Source: an uncultured Bacilli bacterium
GTDB lineage: Bacteria; Bacillota_I; Bacilli_A; RF39; UBA660
Length of the DNA stretch: 36,928 nt
NCBI GenBank assembly: GCA_934120015.1
Contig: CAKOTD010000011.1
Location: forward strand, 1 to 36,928
Reading direction: 5' to 3'
Shown here: piece after piece, positions 16,026-23,300 of the stretch
How the letters are laid out: every line of letters begins with the position of its first letter
How positions within the stretch are numbered: position 1 is the first letter of the stretch
Program-made: the position numbers and the translations under genes
Notes under the pieces: generated by a model
What the model was told of the DNA's origin: nothing
Database searches by the model: none
Seen by the model: the letters and a program-made list of their open reading frames with translations, nothing else

Positions 16026-17530
16026 ATTATTTCTCCAATAATTGTTCTATTACCGATGTATCCAACTACTTTAACTTTATAAAATTCATCTAATTTTAGT
16101 TTCTTGTTTAAAATTACAACTCTTACTGGACATGTACCCATTTGTCTTAGAATTGAATTACCATCTTTATACATTTCCATTCTTAATTCACTAATTTCTA
16201 AACCAATTGGAAAAACTTCTTTTAGCATCGGAACGATAAATTCATTTTCTATTGTTTTACTCCAAAGATTAAATTCTTTTAAATCTTCTTCACTATAATT
16301 ATCAAATTGTTCACCATAAGGAGAAGTTAATTTTCTAACAAAAACTCTTCTTACCCAATTTCCAGAATTTAATATTTTATTAAAATTATCTAAATTATGT
16401 CTTAGGGTATTTTCATTTTGACCATCTAATCCGTAAATTATATTAATACCTGGAAGTAATTTAGGCAATCCGTTTTTTCCTCTTTCTTTCCCATATTTAT
16501 TAATTATAGATATTGATTTATGAATATCATCTAAAGAACCATTTAAATTACATTTTTCTCTTATTATTGGATCGAATGATTCGATTCCAAATGGTGTAAT
16601 GTTTCCTGCTGTAGTATATTTAGCTACTATTTCAGTTATTCTTTTTCCTTCTTCAGTATTTACATTATGAGGACTTACATTATCTATATGTAATGTTTTA
16701 ATATTTGGACAAGCATTCCAAACTCCTTTAAACAAGTTTTCTATTTCTTCTACATTACAATTCTTATAAGCATAAAAATTTGGTTGCCTTCCTAATCTAA
16801 AATATAAGGCTCCATTATCATATAAACTTTTAATTTCGTCTATAATATCTTCTTTTTCCCTAAACTGTAACGGTAAACCTCTCATGCCTTCTATACAAAA
16901 TGTACAACCAGGATTTCTATTACATCCTGTGGCGGTTTCGATTTCAATTACAATTGGTCTGTCTAGTTGTTCTAATATACTTGATGAATCAATTGCAATT
17001 TGTCTTAATTTATCATAATTTGATTTAAACTTATTACCACTTTCTCCAATAAAATAATTATAAGTATTACCAAAAATAATATCATTAAATAAATTGTTAG
17101 GTACTGTTTTCCTAATATTTTCTCTTGTTAATTCACTTCCGCCTAGAGAATAAAATAATAGTTTATTAGTTTCTTTTTTACAGAAAAGATTTAATAATTT
17201 TTCTACTTCTAAAAAAGTAGGAGGTTCTGCAGATACATACTCATATTTAACAAAGCATCCCATTACAACATAAATGTTTGTGGCATTTTTTAATATTTCT
17301 GAAACGTTATTAGCATTTCTTGTTTTGTTTATTATTCTTTTATTATATGAATTATTAAAATGTTTTTCTCCATTTGCAAAACGTAAATCATCAATATTTA
17401 AATAATAATAATTAACATTTTTATTTTTTAAAGCACCTGCTATATATCTAGAATGTACACTTAAATATGGTGGTACGCCTAATCCTGATGGTTCATCTGT
17501 ATAACAATCTATTATTACATCATATTTCAT
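16022..17530 (-). CDS. Radical SAM protein with CX5CX2C cluster motif
   Basis: 502 residues from the ATG at 17530 (AGAGG eight bases upstream); a TTG start at 17551 is less likely. The N-terminus (DCYTDEPSGLGVPPYLSVHSRYIAGA) and the block YFRLGRQPNFYAY (about 243-255) resemble the archaeal-type radical SAM group I know as COG1031. The cluster ligands are Cys203, Cys209 and Cys212 (CNRNPGCTFC), so the spacing is CX5CX2C rather than CX3CX2C. A small C-terminal domain ends KVKVVGYIGNRTIIGEII, reminiscent of a TRAM/OB barrel that binds RNA. Radical SAM enzymes generate a 5'-deoxyadenosyl radical. Substrate unknown; context suggests a nucleotide or base. Confidence 0.85.
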   Translation of the reverse strand: MKYDVIIDCYTDEPSGLGVPPYLSVHSRYIAGALKNKNVNYYYLNIDDLRFANGEKHFNNSYNKRIINKTRNANNVSEILKNATNIYVVMGCFVKYEYVSAEPPTFLEVEKLLNLFCKKETNKLLFYSLGGSELTRENIRKTVPNNLFNDIIFGNTYNYFIGESGNKFKSNYDKLRQIAIDSSSILEQLDRPIVIEIETATGCNRNPGCTFCIEGMRGLPLQFREKEDIIDEIKSLYDNGALYFRLGRQPNFYAYKNCNVEEIENLFKGVWNACPNIKTLHIDNVSPHNVNTEEGKRITEIVAKYTTAGNITPFGIESFDPIIREKCNLNGSLDDIHKSISIINKYGKERGKNGLPKLLPGINIIYGLDGQNENTLRHNLDNFNKILNSGNWVRRVFVRKLTSPYGEQFDNYSEEDLKEFNLWSKTIENEFIVPMLKEVFPIGLEISELRMEMYKDGNSILRQMGTCPVRVVILNKKLKLDEFYKVKVVGYIGNRTIIGEII

Positions 17531-17543
17531 CTTAAATTCCTCT

Positions 17544-18038
17544 TTAATCAATTAAAGTTATAACATGAAATGGAATTACCTTTTCTTTTAGTTCTGATAG
17601 TGCTAAAAATAATATATCATGTGTATCATCAATTAGAATAGCTAATTCACATTCGTTTGAATTCAATTTTTCTCTTATTTTATCTATTTTTACTTTCTTT
17701 CTAGATTCAAAGTTTTGTGATAGAACAAAAATTCTATTTTTTTCTTTAATAAATGGCATATATTTATCAAGCCACAAACTTTTTTCTTCTGCTTGTTCTT
17801 TATGTAAGCATGAACTTAATATAAACATTTCACAATCTATTTCCTCATTAATCTTTTGTAAATTATTTATTGTAGTATATATAGGCCTTTTATTTAAATA
17901 TAATCCTGGTTTATTACTTTTTATATTTTCCCCTTCTCCAAATCTATAGTCTGCTACAACTCCATCCATGTCTACAAAAATAGTAATTTTCTTAGAATTA
18001 TCTTCTATTATTTTCTTAATTTCTTCTAGCAAATACAT
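17544..18038 (-). CDS. HAD-family 5'(3')-deoxyribonucleotidase-like phosphatase
   Basis: 164 residues from the ATG at 18038 (GGAGG six bases upstream); the frame extends to 18071 but lacks a ribosome site there. HAD motif I is VDMDGVVADY (Asp nucleophile and acid/base Asp), motif II is FILSSC, the motif III Lys is in SRKKVKIDKI, and motif IV is ILIDDTHD. The order and the VVADY ending are typical of the NT5C type that dephosphorylates deoxynucleoside monophosphates. It is the first gene of the seven-gene operon, directly behind an extended -10 promoter, and 13 bases before the radical SAM gene. Confidence 0.8.
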   Translation of the reverse strand: MYLLEEIKKIIEDNSKKITIFVDMDGVVADYRFGEGENIKSNKPGLYLNKRPIYTTINNLQKINEEIDCEMFILSSCLHKEQAEEKSLWLDKYMPFIKEKNRIFVLSQNFESRKKVKIDKIREKLNSNECELAILIDDTHDILFLALSELKEKVIPFHVITLID

Positions 18039-18059
18039 AGAGCACCTCCAATTAATTAT

Positions 18060-18068
18060 ATTATAACA
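18060..18068 (-). promoter_or_regulatory. Extended -10 promoter of the seven-gene operon
   Basis: Minus-strand TGT before TATAAT (18060-18065), 22 bases before the ATG at 18038. The -35 region is weak. It gives the operon its own start, independent of the broken ParB gene. Confidence 0.55.
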
Positions 18069-18111
18069 CAAGTATGAACTTTTTTAATACTATCAAAAAG
18101 ATTAAGATTAT

Positions 18112-18443
18112 TTAATACAATTTATAAGCAAATACTTTTTCAGTTGGAAGTATTTTCTCTCTATAAATATTTGAATCTACCATACATATAATTACTTCGT
18201 CATCAGTATAATTTTTAGCATCGACCTCTGTTTCACCAATTAACTCTAATGCTTTTTTCTTCTATGTCCTGAAATCATTTCATATTTTCCATTCTCTTTT
18301 TTTCTAACAATTAATGGATTCAACAGTCCATTCTCTTTTATACTTATAACAAGTTGTTCTAATGATTCATCATCATTAACTAAAAATGGATGTTTTTTAA
18401 AATCAACAATATCTTTAAGTTTAATTCTACATATTTTTTCCAT
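18112..18443 (-). pseudogene. ParB-like nuclease-domain gene, frameshifted and truncated
   Basis: From the ATG at 18443 the frame encodes a ParB/Srx-type domain: KIKLKDIVDFKKHPF-like start, ENGLLNPLIVRKK and the signature ISGHRRKK, then a stop at 18246. The -1 frame continues without a break as ALELIGETEVDAKNYTDDE and VDSNIYREKILPTEKVFAY to a stop at 18112, exactly what ParB proteins have next. The fused product would be about 110 residues; ICE-borne ParB proteins are about 300, so the C-terminal HTH is missing. The junction is A AAA AAG, a -1 slippery heptamer in the correct frame. Decay is the simpler reading, but programmed frameshifting is possible. Confidence 0.75.
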
Positions 18444-18921
18444 ACAAACCACCAACTTCCTTTAAATCATAATTTAACTTCCACTCTATATATTCTTTAT
18501 AAGATATTTCTCTTTTAAGTCTTTTGTTTCTCATAATGTTCCACTCATCATAAAATTTTTTAATTGTTACAATGTATAATTCATTAATGTTTGGAACATC
18601 TGAAAAATTAATATAATAATTGGGAATTAATTCTTCTAACCACATCAAAGTATAAATTAAAACTATTGGTTTGTTATAATCATACTTTTTTATTGAATTA
18701 ATACTTACATTTAAAATACTTGCTATTTCCGTTAACCTTTCATCTTTGGGATTTCTATCTCCTTTTTCATATCTTGTCATTGTTCTTCTTTTACAATCAC
18801 CAATCAAACCAAGTTTATCTGATACATCATCCTGTGTTAAAAATCTAAACAGTCTTACAAATGCAATTCTTGATCCCTGTGATAAATCTCTTAACTTAGA
18901 CTTTGTATATATTAATTGCAT
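18427..18921 (-). CDS. ICE-type helix-turn-helix regulator
   Basis: 164 residues. The N-terminus is an XRE-like HTH: LTQDDVSDKLGL, then RRTMTRYEKGDRNPKDERLTEIASILNVSINSIKKYD. The second half (IVLIYTLMWLEELIPNYYINF, then a charged helix) matches a small protein I know from conserved backbones of Gram-positive integrative conjugative elements, where it sits beside ParB-like and relaxase genes. SD GGAG lies nine bases before the ATG. Its end overlaps the ParB-like gene by 17 bases. No other conjugation gene survives, so this is probably a leftover of the element that brought unit 2. Confidence 0.75.
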   Translation of the reverse strand: MQLIYTKSKLRDLSQGSRIAFVRLFRFLTQDDVSDKLGLIGDCKRRTMTRYEKGDRNPKDERLTEIASILNVSINSIKKYDYNKPIVLIYTLMWLEELIPNYYINFSDVPNINELYIVTIKKFYDEWNIMRNKRLKREISYKEYIEWKLNYDLKEVGGLYGKNM

Positions 18922-18961
18922 TTTTTACAACTCCAAAAACCTATTGCACATATATATTTTT

Positions 18962-19007
18962 TATATAAAAAGACTGAGATTTGTGACATAAAAGTCATCT
19001 CAGTCTT
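18962..19007 (-). terminator. Terminator hairpin in the left arm of unit 2
   Basis: A stem of 11 bases (18970-18980 with 18997-19007) plus an inner GAC/GTC, followed on the minus strand by TTTTTATATAA. The same hairpin occurs at 20427-20464 in unit 1. It would stop transcripts arriving from the Abi unit before the HTH gene. Confidence 0.75.
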
Positions 19008-19177
19008 AAAATTATATATAAACATCAAGAATAAGTGGTTTTTTAATGACTATATTTTTACATTCAGGTATATCATTCCTATACCTTATAATATTGTCAT
19101 TCGTAATGATTATACGGGTTAAAAATATTTTTGTTCTTTTATCTAATTTTGCGTTCCTGACTTGATAGCGGCTTGTA
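18971..19177 (-). repeat. Copy B: ppdK 3' end plus left arm
   Basis: About 207 bases matching 20428-20633 at roughly 93% by eye, with one indel. It includes the ppdK tail (Gln-Ala-Ala-Ile-Lys-Ser-Gly-Thr-Gln-Asn-stop at 19143), the intergenic arm and the terminator hairpin. The match to ppdK stops at about 19177; beyond that, 19178-19215 instead resembles the flank of copy C. This hybrid structure marks a junction between two insertions. Confidence 0.85.
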
Positions 19178-19252
19178 CCACAGTTTAGTTCGGAATGCTT
19201 TGATATTTTTTTCAACTAATTGACTTAATGTTTTTTCTTTTAAATTTTTTTG

Positions 19253-19286
19253 CAGAAAAATAGGGCTCTATCCTAAAATAGACCCC
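19253..19286 (-). terminator. Terminator of the Abi gene
   Basis: Nine-base arms with one mismatch (19263-19271 and 19278-19286), followed on the minus strand by TATTTTTC. It lies about 70 bases past the Abi stop codon. Confidence 0.6.
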
Positions 19287-19353
19287 TTACAAAAATGATT
19301 TAACATTTTTTCCTTGCATAGATAATATATCACAAATATTTTTCTATGTCAAA

Positions 19354-20346
19354 CTATTGCTCCAAATTTTCTTTATAATTTTTCTCAATAATTTTATCAA
19401 AATAATTATATATGGATTTCAATAGTCCATTATTATTATAGTATTTTCCATTTAAAATTATTCTTCCATAAAATAATTTTGTAATATCGTGTTTTACATT
19501 ATTCTTTACGCCATCACTACTTACTATAATATTAAACATATATAAAGTATAGGTAATTTGTCTTATTCTAGAATTAGAAAGTTTAGTATTTCTATTCTCT
19601 TTCCCAATGCCACAATCTTTTAAATAATTAATAACTAACGTATCAACTCTATGCATATTGTCTTTTTTGTCTAGCTCACATAATACACAAGAATTATGAG
19701 CAACAGCATTTCTAAGTTTATTTACTTCTCTTAAAATAAATATATATTTATTGTCGTCTAAAATATAATACTTAGTAAAGAAATCAAAAAAATTAATCAA
19801 TTCACCAAATGTGATTATTTCAAGGAATTCCCAAATAGGTATATTTTCTATTTTAGTATCTTTATCTAAATCGTATTTAGAAAATATTTTTTGATAATAC
19901 TCATTTGATACTTTTTTTCTAATGCTTTCATGCACTCTTTTAGGACATTCCTTGTCATTAAAATCTTTTTCCAAATATAAATTAACAATTTTATAACCAT
20001 CTTCTTCTGATATTCCCTCAATAGTATTTAGTATTCTTATTTTTAAATAATGTTCTATATCAATTATCATTTTAAATAATACTAGTCTAGTTCTATAGTC
20101 TATAATAGATAAATCTTTTAAATATGCAAAATCTAAATCTATATATTTTCCTTCAAGCTCACCACATTGATATTTAACAAAATTATTTTTATATGATGTT
20201 ACATTATAATAGTTATTATTTTCTTTTAAATATATTTCAGCATCCTGTTCTGAACAACATTCAAATTTAATGTTTTTATTTTTCAAATAAGGAACCATAT
20301 CAGATATTTTCATCATTGGTCTTAATATCAAAGTTTTATTATTCAT
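19354..20346 (-). CDS. Abi_2 (AbiD/AbiF-type) abortive infection protein
   Basis: 330 residues. The N-terminal third follows the Abi_2 pattern (MMKISDMVPYLKNKNI, NNNYYNVTSYKNNFV, DLDFAYLKDLSIIDYRTRLVLFKMIIDIEHYLKIRILNTI). Near residue 212 there is RNAVAH (R-X4-H), the HEPN-type RNase signature shared by these proteins. Family members stop phage growth by killing or arresting the infected cell, probably by RNA cleavage. AGGAGGG precedes the ATG. It has its own terminator and sits alone between two ppdK-end copies. No partner antitoxin is visible. Confidence 0.85.
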   Translation of the reverse strand: MNNKTLILRPMMKISDMVPYLKNKNIKFECCSEQDAEIYLKENNNYYNVTSYKNNFVKYQCGELEGKYIDLDFAYLKDLSIIDYRTRLVLFKMIIDIEHYLKIRILNTIEGISEEDGYKIVNLYLEKDFNDKECPKRVHESIRKKVSNEYYQKIFSKYDLDKDTKIENIPIWEFLEIITFGELINFFDFFTKYYILDDNKYIFILREVNKLRNAVAHNSCVLCELDKKDNMHRVDTLVINYLKDCGIGKENRNTKLSNSRIRQITYTLYMFNIIVSSDGVKNNVKHDITKLFYGRIILNGKYYNNNGLLKSIYNYFDKIIEKNYKENLEQ

Positions 20347-20420
20347 AATTACCCTCCTATTTGGATTTTTAATAGATAATTATATTTTATCATAAATATT
20401 AATATATTTTTACTTTAGAT

Positions 20421-20464
20421 GCAAAAAAGGCTGAGATTTGCGACATAAAAATCATCTCAGTCTT
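20421..20464 (-). terminator. Terminator hairpin in the left arm of unit 1 (serves ppdK)
   Basis: Stem AAGGCTGAGAT/ATCTCAGTCTT (20427-20437 and 20454-20464), followed on the minus strand by TTTTTTGC. It is 135 bases past the ppdK stop and is now the first terminator ppdK transcripts meet. Because the same sequence is in unit 2, it was brought in by the insertion rather than being native. Confidence 0.75.
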
Positions 20465-20633
20465 AAAATTATATATAAACATCAAGAATAAGTGGTTTTT
20501 TAATGACTATATTTTTAATTCAGGTATATCATTTCTATACCTTATAATATCGTCATTTGTAATGATTATACGGCTTAAAAACACTTTTGTTCTTTTATCT
20601 ACTTTTGCGTTCCTGACTTGATAGCAGCCTGTG
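20428..20633 (-). repeat. Copy A: ppdK 3' end plus left arm
   Basis: The functional copy of the repeat described for 18971-19177. It runs from inside the last codons of ppdK (about 20633), past its stop (20599), through the intergenic arm to the hairpin. Confidence 0.85.
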
Positions 20634-23229
20634 CAGCTGCTAATCTTGCAGCAGGGACTCTATATGGAGAACATGATACATAAGTTAATCCTGCTTTATG
20701 ACAAAAACCAATACTTTTTTCCTCACCTGCATGTTCACCACATATTCCAAGTTCTATATTTGGTCTTACCCTTTTAGCTTTAGTTATAGCTGCGTATACT
20801 AATTTACCAACTCCATGTGTATCTAGTGTTGCAAACGGATCATATTTAAATAAATGTTTTTCATAATAACTATTTAAAAATTTACCAGCATCATCTCTTG
20901 AAAAACCATAAGTAAGTTGTGTCAAATCATTAGTTCCGAAACTAAAGAAAGAAGCTACACTTGCAAGCTCATCAGCTATTAAACAAGCCCTTGGAGTTTC
21001 AACCATAACACCTATCTCATAATCTATTTTAACATTTTTTTCTTCAAATAACTTATTTATAGTATCAACAATTATACCCTTTATATAATTAGTTTCATTT
21101 ATATCTCCAACAAGCGGAATCATAATTTCAGGTTTAACTATAATTCCGATATTCTTAACATTTATTGCAGCACATATTACAGCTGTAGTTTGCATAATTG
21201 CTATTTCAGGGTATGTAACATCTAATCTACATCCTCTATGCCCCATCATAGGATTAAATTCCTTTAATGATTCAACTCTTGATTTTAAATTTTCAAAACT
21301 CATATTCAAACTAGTTGCTAGCTCTTTAATTTCTTCATCTGTATGGGGTAAAAATTCATGAAGTGGTGGATCTAAATATCTAATTGTTACAACCTTACCC
21401 TCGGATGCTTTAAACATTTCTTCAAAATCACTTTGTTGATATTTTAATAGTTCATCTAAAGCTGATTGTCTTTGTTCCTCTGTTTCAGCAACAATCATTT
21501 TACGCATTGAGAAAATTCTCTCTTTTTCAAAGAACATGTGTTCAGTCCTACATAATCCAATTCCTTCTGCCCCAAAGGCAATTGCTTGTTTAGTATCTTT
21601 AGGTGTATCAGCATTTGCTCTGACACCTAATTTTTTTATAGTATCTGCTAAATTCATAAATTCTTCAAAGTCACCACTTATAGTTGGTGTTACAGTTTTT
21701 AACTTACCAGCATATACTTTTCCGGTAGTACCATCTAAAGATATGTAATCTCCCTCTTTATATATATTACCATTTGGCATTTTTAATTGCTTATTTATCT
21801 CATCTATCTCAATACTTCCACATCCGCTAACACAACATCTTCCCATACCACGGGCTACTACTGCTGCATGGCTTGTCATTCCACCACGGATTGTAAGAAC
21901 CCCTTGTGCATCTTTCATTCCTTGGATATCCTCTGGAGAAGTTTCTAATCTAACTAAAACTGCCTGTTTACCATCTTTTTTGGCTTTAGCAACATCCTCT
22001 GCACAAAAATAAATCATTCCCGTTGCAGCACCAGGTGATGCAGCAAGCCCAGTTGCCTCTACGGCTGCACCTTTTAATTCCTGTTCATCAAAGCATGGAT
22101 GTAGTAATTGATCTAATTGACTAGGTTCAACCCTCATTATTGCTTCTTCTTTAGAAATTTGTTTTTCTTTATATAAATCAAGAGCAATCTTAATAGCTGC
22201 TGTTGCTGTTCTTTTTCCGCTTCTTGTTTGAAGCATATATAACTTACCATTTTCTATAGTAAACTCCATATCTTGCATATCTTTATAATGGTTTTCAAGA
22301 ATTGATACATTTTTTATAAACTCTTCATATACTTCAGGCATTACATCTTTTAGTTTTTCAATTGATTCTGGAGTTCTTACACCTGCAACGACATCTTCAC
22401 CTTGAGCATTTATTAGATATTCACCATATAATTTATTTTCTCCTGTTGCAGGGTTCCTACTAAATGCTACACCTGTTCCACTATTTTCTCCCATATTTCC
22501 ATATACCATTTCTTGAACATTTACAGCAGTTCCCCAGTTTTCAGGTATATTATTCATTTTTCTATAAATTATGGCCCTTTCATTATGCCAAGATCTAAAT
22601 ACGGCTTTTACAGCCTCTAACAATTGAACTTTAGGATTTTGGGGAAAATCTTCACCACTAATCTCCCTATATATATCTTTGAATTTTAAAGTAATTTCGT
22701 ATAAATCATTTTCATCCAATTCTAAGTCACTTTTAATATTTTTCTGTGACTTTATCTCATCAAGAACTCGTTCAAATGCTGATTTTGGATATCCCTTTAC
22801 AACATCTGCAAACATTTGAATTAACCTTCTATATGAATCATATACAAATCTCTTATTAGATATTTTTACACTGAAAGCCTTAGCGACCTCATCATTTAAA
22901 CCCAAATTTAATATCGTGTCCATCATTCCCGGCATACTAACTCTTGAACCACTTCTTACAGATAATAATAATGGATTAGTAGTACTTCCAAAAATTTTAC
23001 CTGTTTTACTTTCTAGTTTATGAATTTCATCAATTATCTCATTTTCGATATATTTATCTAAAATTTCATTGTCAAGATAATACTTATTGCATGCTTCTGT
23101 TGTTATTGTAAAACCACTTGGTACAGATAATCCAAGACTAAGCATTTCTGCTAAATTAGCCCCTTTACCACCAAGTAAATTTTTCATATCTTTGTTTCCT
23201 TCACTAAAGGAATATACATACTTATTCAT
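20599..23229 (-). CDS. ppdK: Pyruvate, phosphate dikinase
   Basis: 876 residues, the standard length. Interconverts pyruvate, ATP and phosphate with phosphoenolpyruvate, AMP and pyrophosphate, typical of fermentative organisms. Domains in order: nucleotide-binding (GGKGANLAEM near residue 20, SVRSGSRVSMPGMMDTILNLG), swivelling phosphohistidine domain with GGMTSHAAVVARGMG (catalytic His), and the PEP/pyruvate TIM barrel (GLCRTEHMFF, MGHRGCRLDVTYPEI, SFGTNDLTQLTYGF, GICGEHAGE). The ATG at 23229 has GGAGG five bases upstream. The last ten residues lie in a sequence repeated twice downstream (copies B and C), so the present C-terminus was probably supplied by an insertion. Confidence 0.97.
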   Translation of the reverse strand: MNKYVYSFSEGNKDMKNLLGGKGANLAEMLSLGLSVPSGFTITTEACNKYYLDNEILDKYIENEIIDEIHKLESKTGKIFGSTTNPLLLSVRSGSRVSMPGMMDTILNLGLNDEVAKAFSVKISNKRFVYDSYRRLIQMFADVVKGYPKSAFERVLDEIKSQKNIKSDLELDENDLYEITLKFKDIYREISGEDFPQNPKVQLLEAVKAVFRSWHNERAIIYRKMNNIPENWGTAVNVQEMVYGNMGENSGTGVAFSRNPATGENKLYGEYLINAQGEDVVAGVRTPESIEKLKDVMPEVYEEFIKNVSILENHYKDMQDMEFTIENGKLYMLQTRSGKRTATAAIKIALDLYKEKQISKEEAIMRVEPSQLDQLLHPCFDEQELKGAAVEATGLAASPGAATGMIYFCAEDVAKAKKDGKQAVLVRLETSPEDIQGMKDAQGVLTIRGGMTSHAAVVARGMGRCCVSGCGSIEIDEINKQLKMPNGNIYKEGDYISLDGTTGKVYAGKLKTVTPTISGDFEEFMNLADTIKKLGVRANADTPKDTKQAIAFGAEGIGLCRTEHMFFEKERIFSMRKMIVAETEEQRQSALDELLKYQQSDFEEMFKASEGKVVTIRYLDPPLHEFLPHTDEEIKELATSLNMSFENLKSRVESLKEFNPMMGHRGCRLDVTYPEIAIMQTTAVICAAINVKNIGIIVKPEIMIPLVGDINETNYIKGIIVDTINKLFEEKNVKIDYEIGVMVETPRACLIADELASVASFFSFGTNDLTQLTYGFSRDDAGKFLNSYYEKHLFKYDPFATLDTHGVGKLVYAAITKAKRVRPNIELGICGEHAGEEKSIGFCHKAGLTYVSCSPYRVPAARLAAAQAAIKSGTQK

Positions 23230-23262
23230 GTTACCCTCCATTTATTCTTTTACCCTTTTAAT

Positions 23263-23291
23263 ATTTTAACATTTGTAAAGTTAATTTTCAA
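23263..23291 (-). promoter_or_regulatory. ppdK promoter
   Basis: Minus-strand TTGAAA (23286-23291) and TAAAAT (23263-23268), 17 bases apart, with an extended -10 TG. It lies 34 bases before the ppdK start and inside the short gap after the Xer gene. Confidence 0.65.
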
Positions 23292-23300
23292 TATTATTTG

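Larger units (their letters stand above)
12149..19177 (-). mobile_element. Inserted unit 2 at ppdK 3' end (seven-gene cargo)
   Basis: Bounded by copy B (19143-19177) and copy C (12149-12186) of the ppdK 3' end. It contains a left arm with a terminator hairpin, an ICE-type HTH gene, a broken ParB-like gene and the seven-gene operon 18038-12249. No integrase, relaxase or transposase is present, so it is either a decayed integrative element or one mobilised in trans. Its boundaries are inferred from the repeats, not demonstrated. Confidence 0.65.
19143..20633 (-). mobile_element. Inserted unit 1 at ppdK 3' end (Abi cargo)
   Basis: Bounded by the present ppdK end (copy A, 20599-20633) and copy B (19143-19177). 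It holds only an Abi_2-type gene, the shared left arm and the shared right arm (19178-19215). About 1.4 kb without any recombinase, so it must have been moved in trans, or have shrunk after insertion. It is the unit closest to ppdK and so the more recent insertion under a simple accretion model. Confidence 0.6.

Noticed and set aside
19012..19215. A 67-residue minus-strand frame across copy B, partly conserved in copy A
   Set aside because: The frame is an alternative reading of the ppdK tail and left arm. It is broken by a one-base indel in copy A, the differences are not concentrated in third codon positions, and no ribosome site precedes it.
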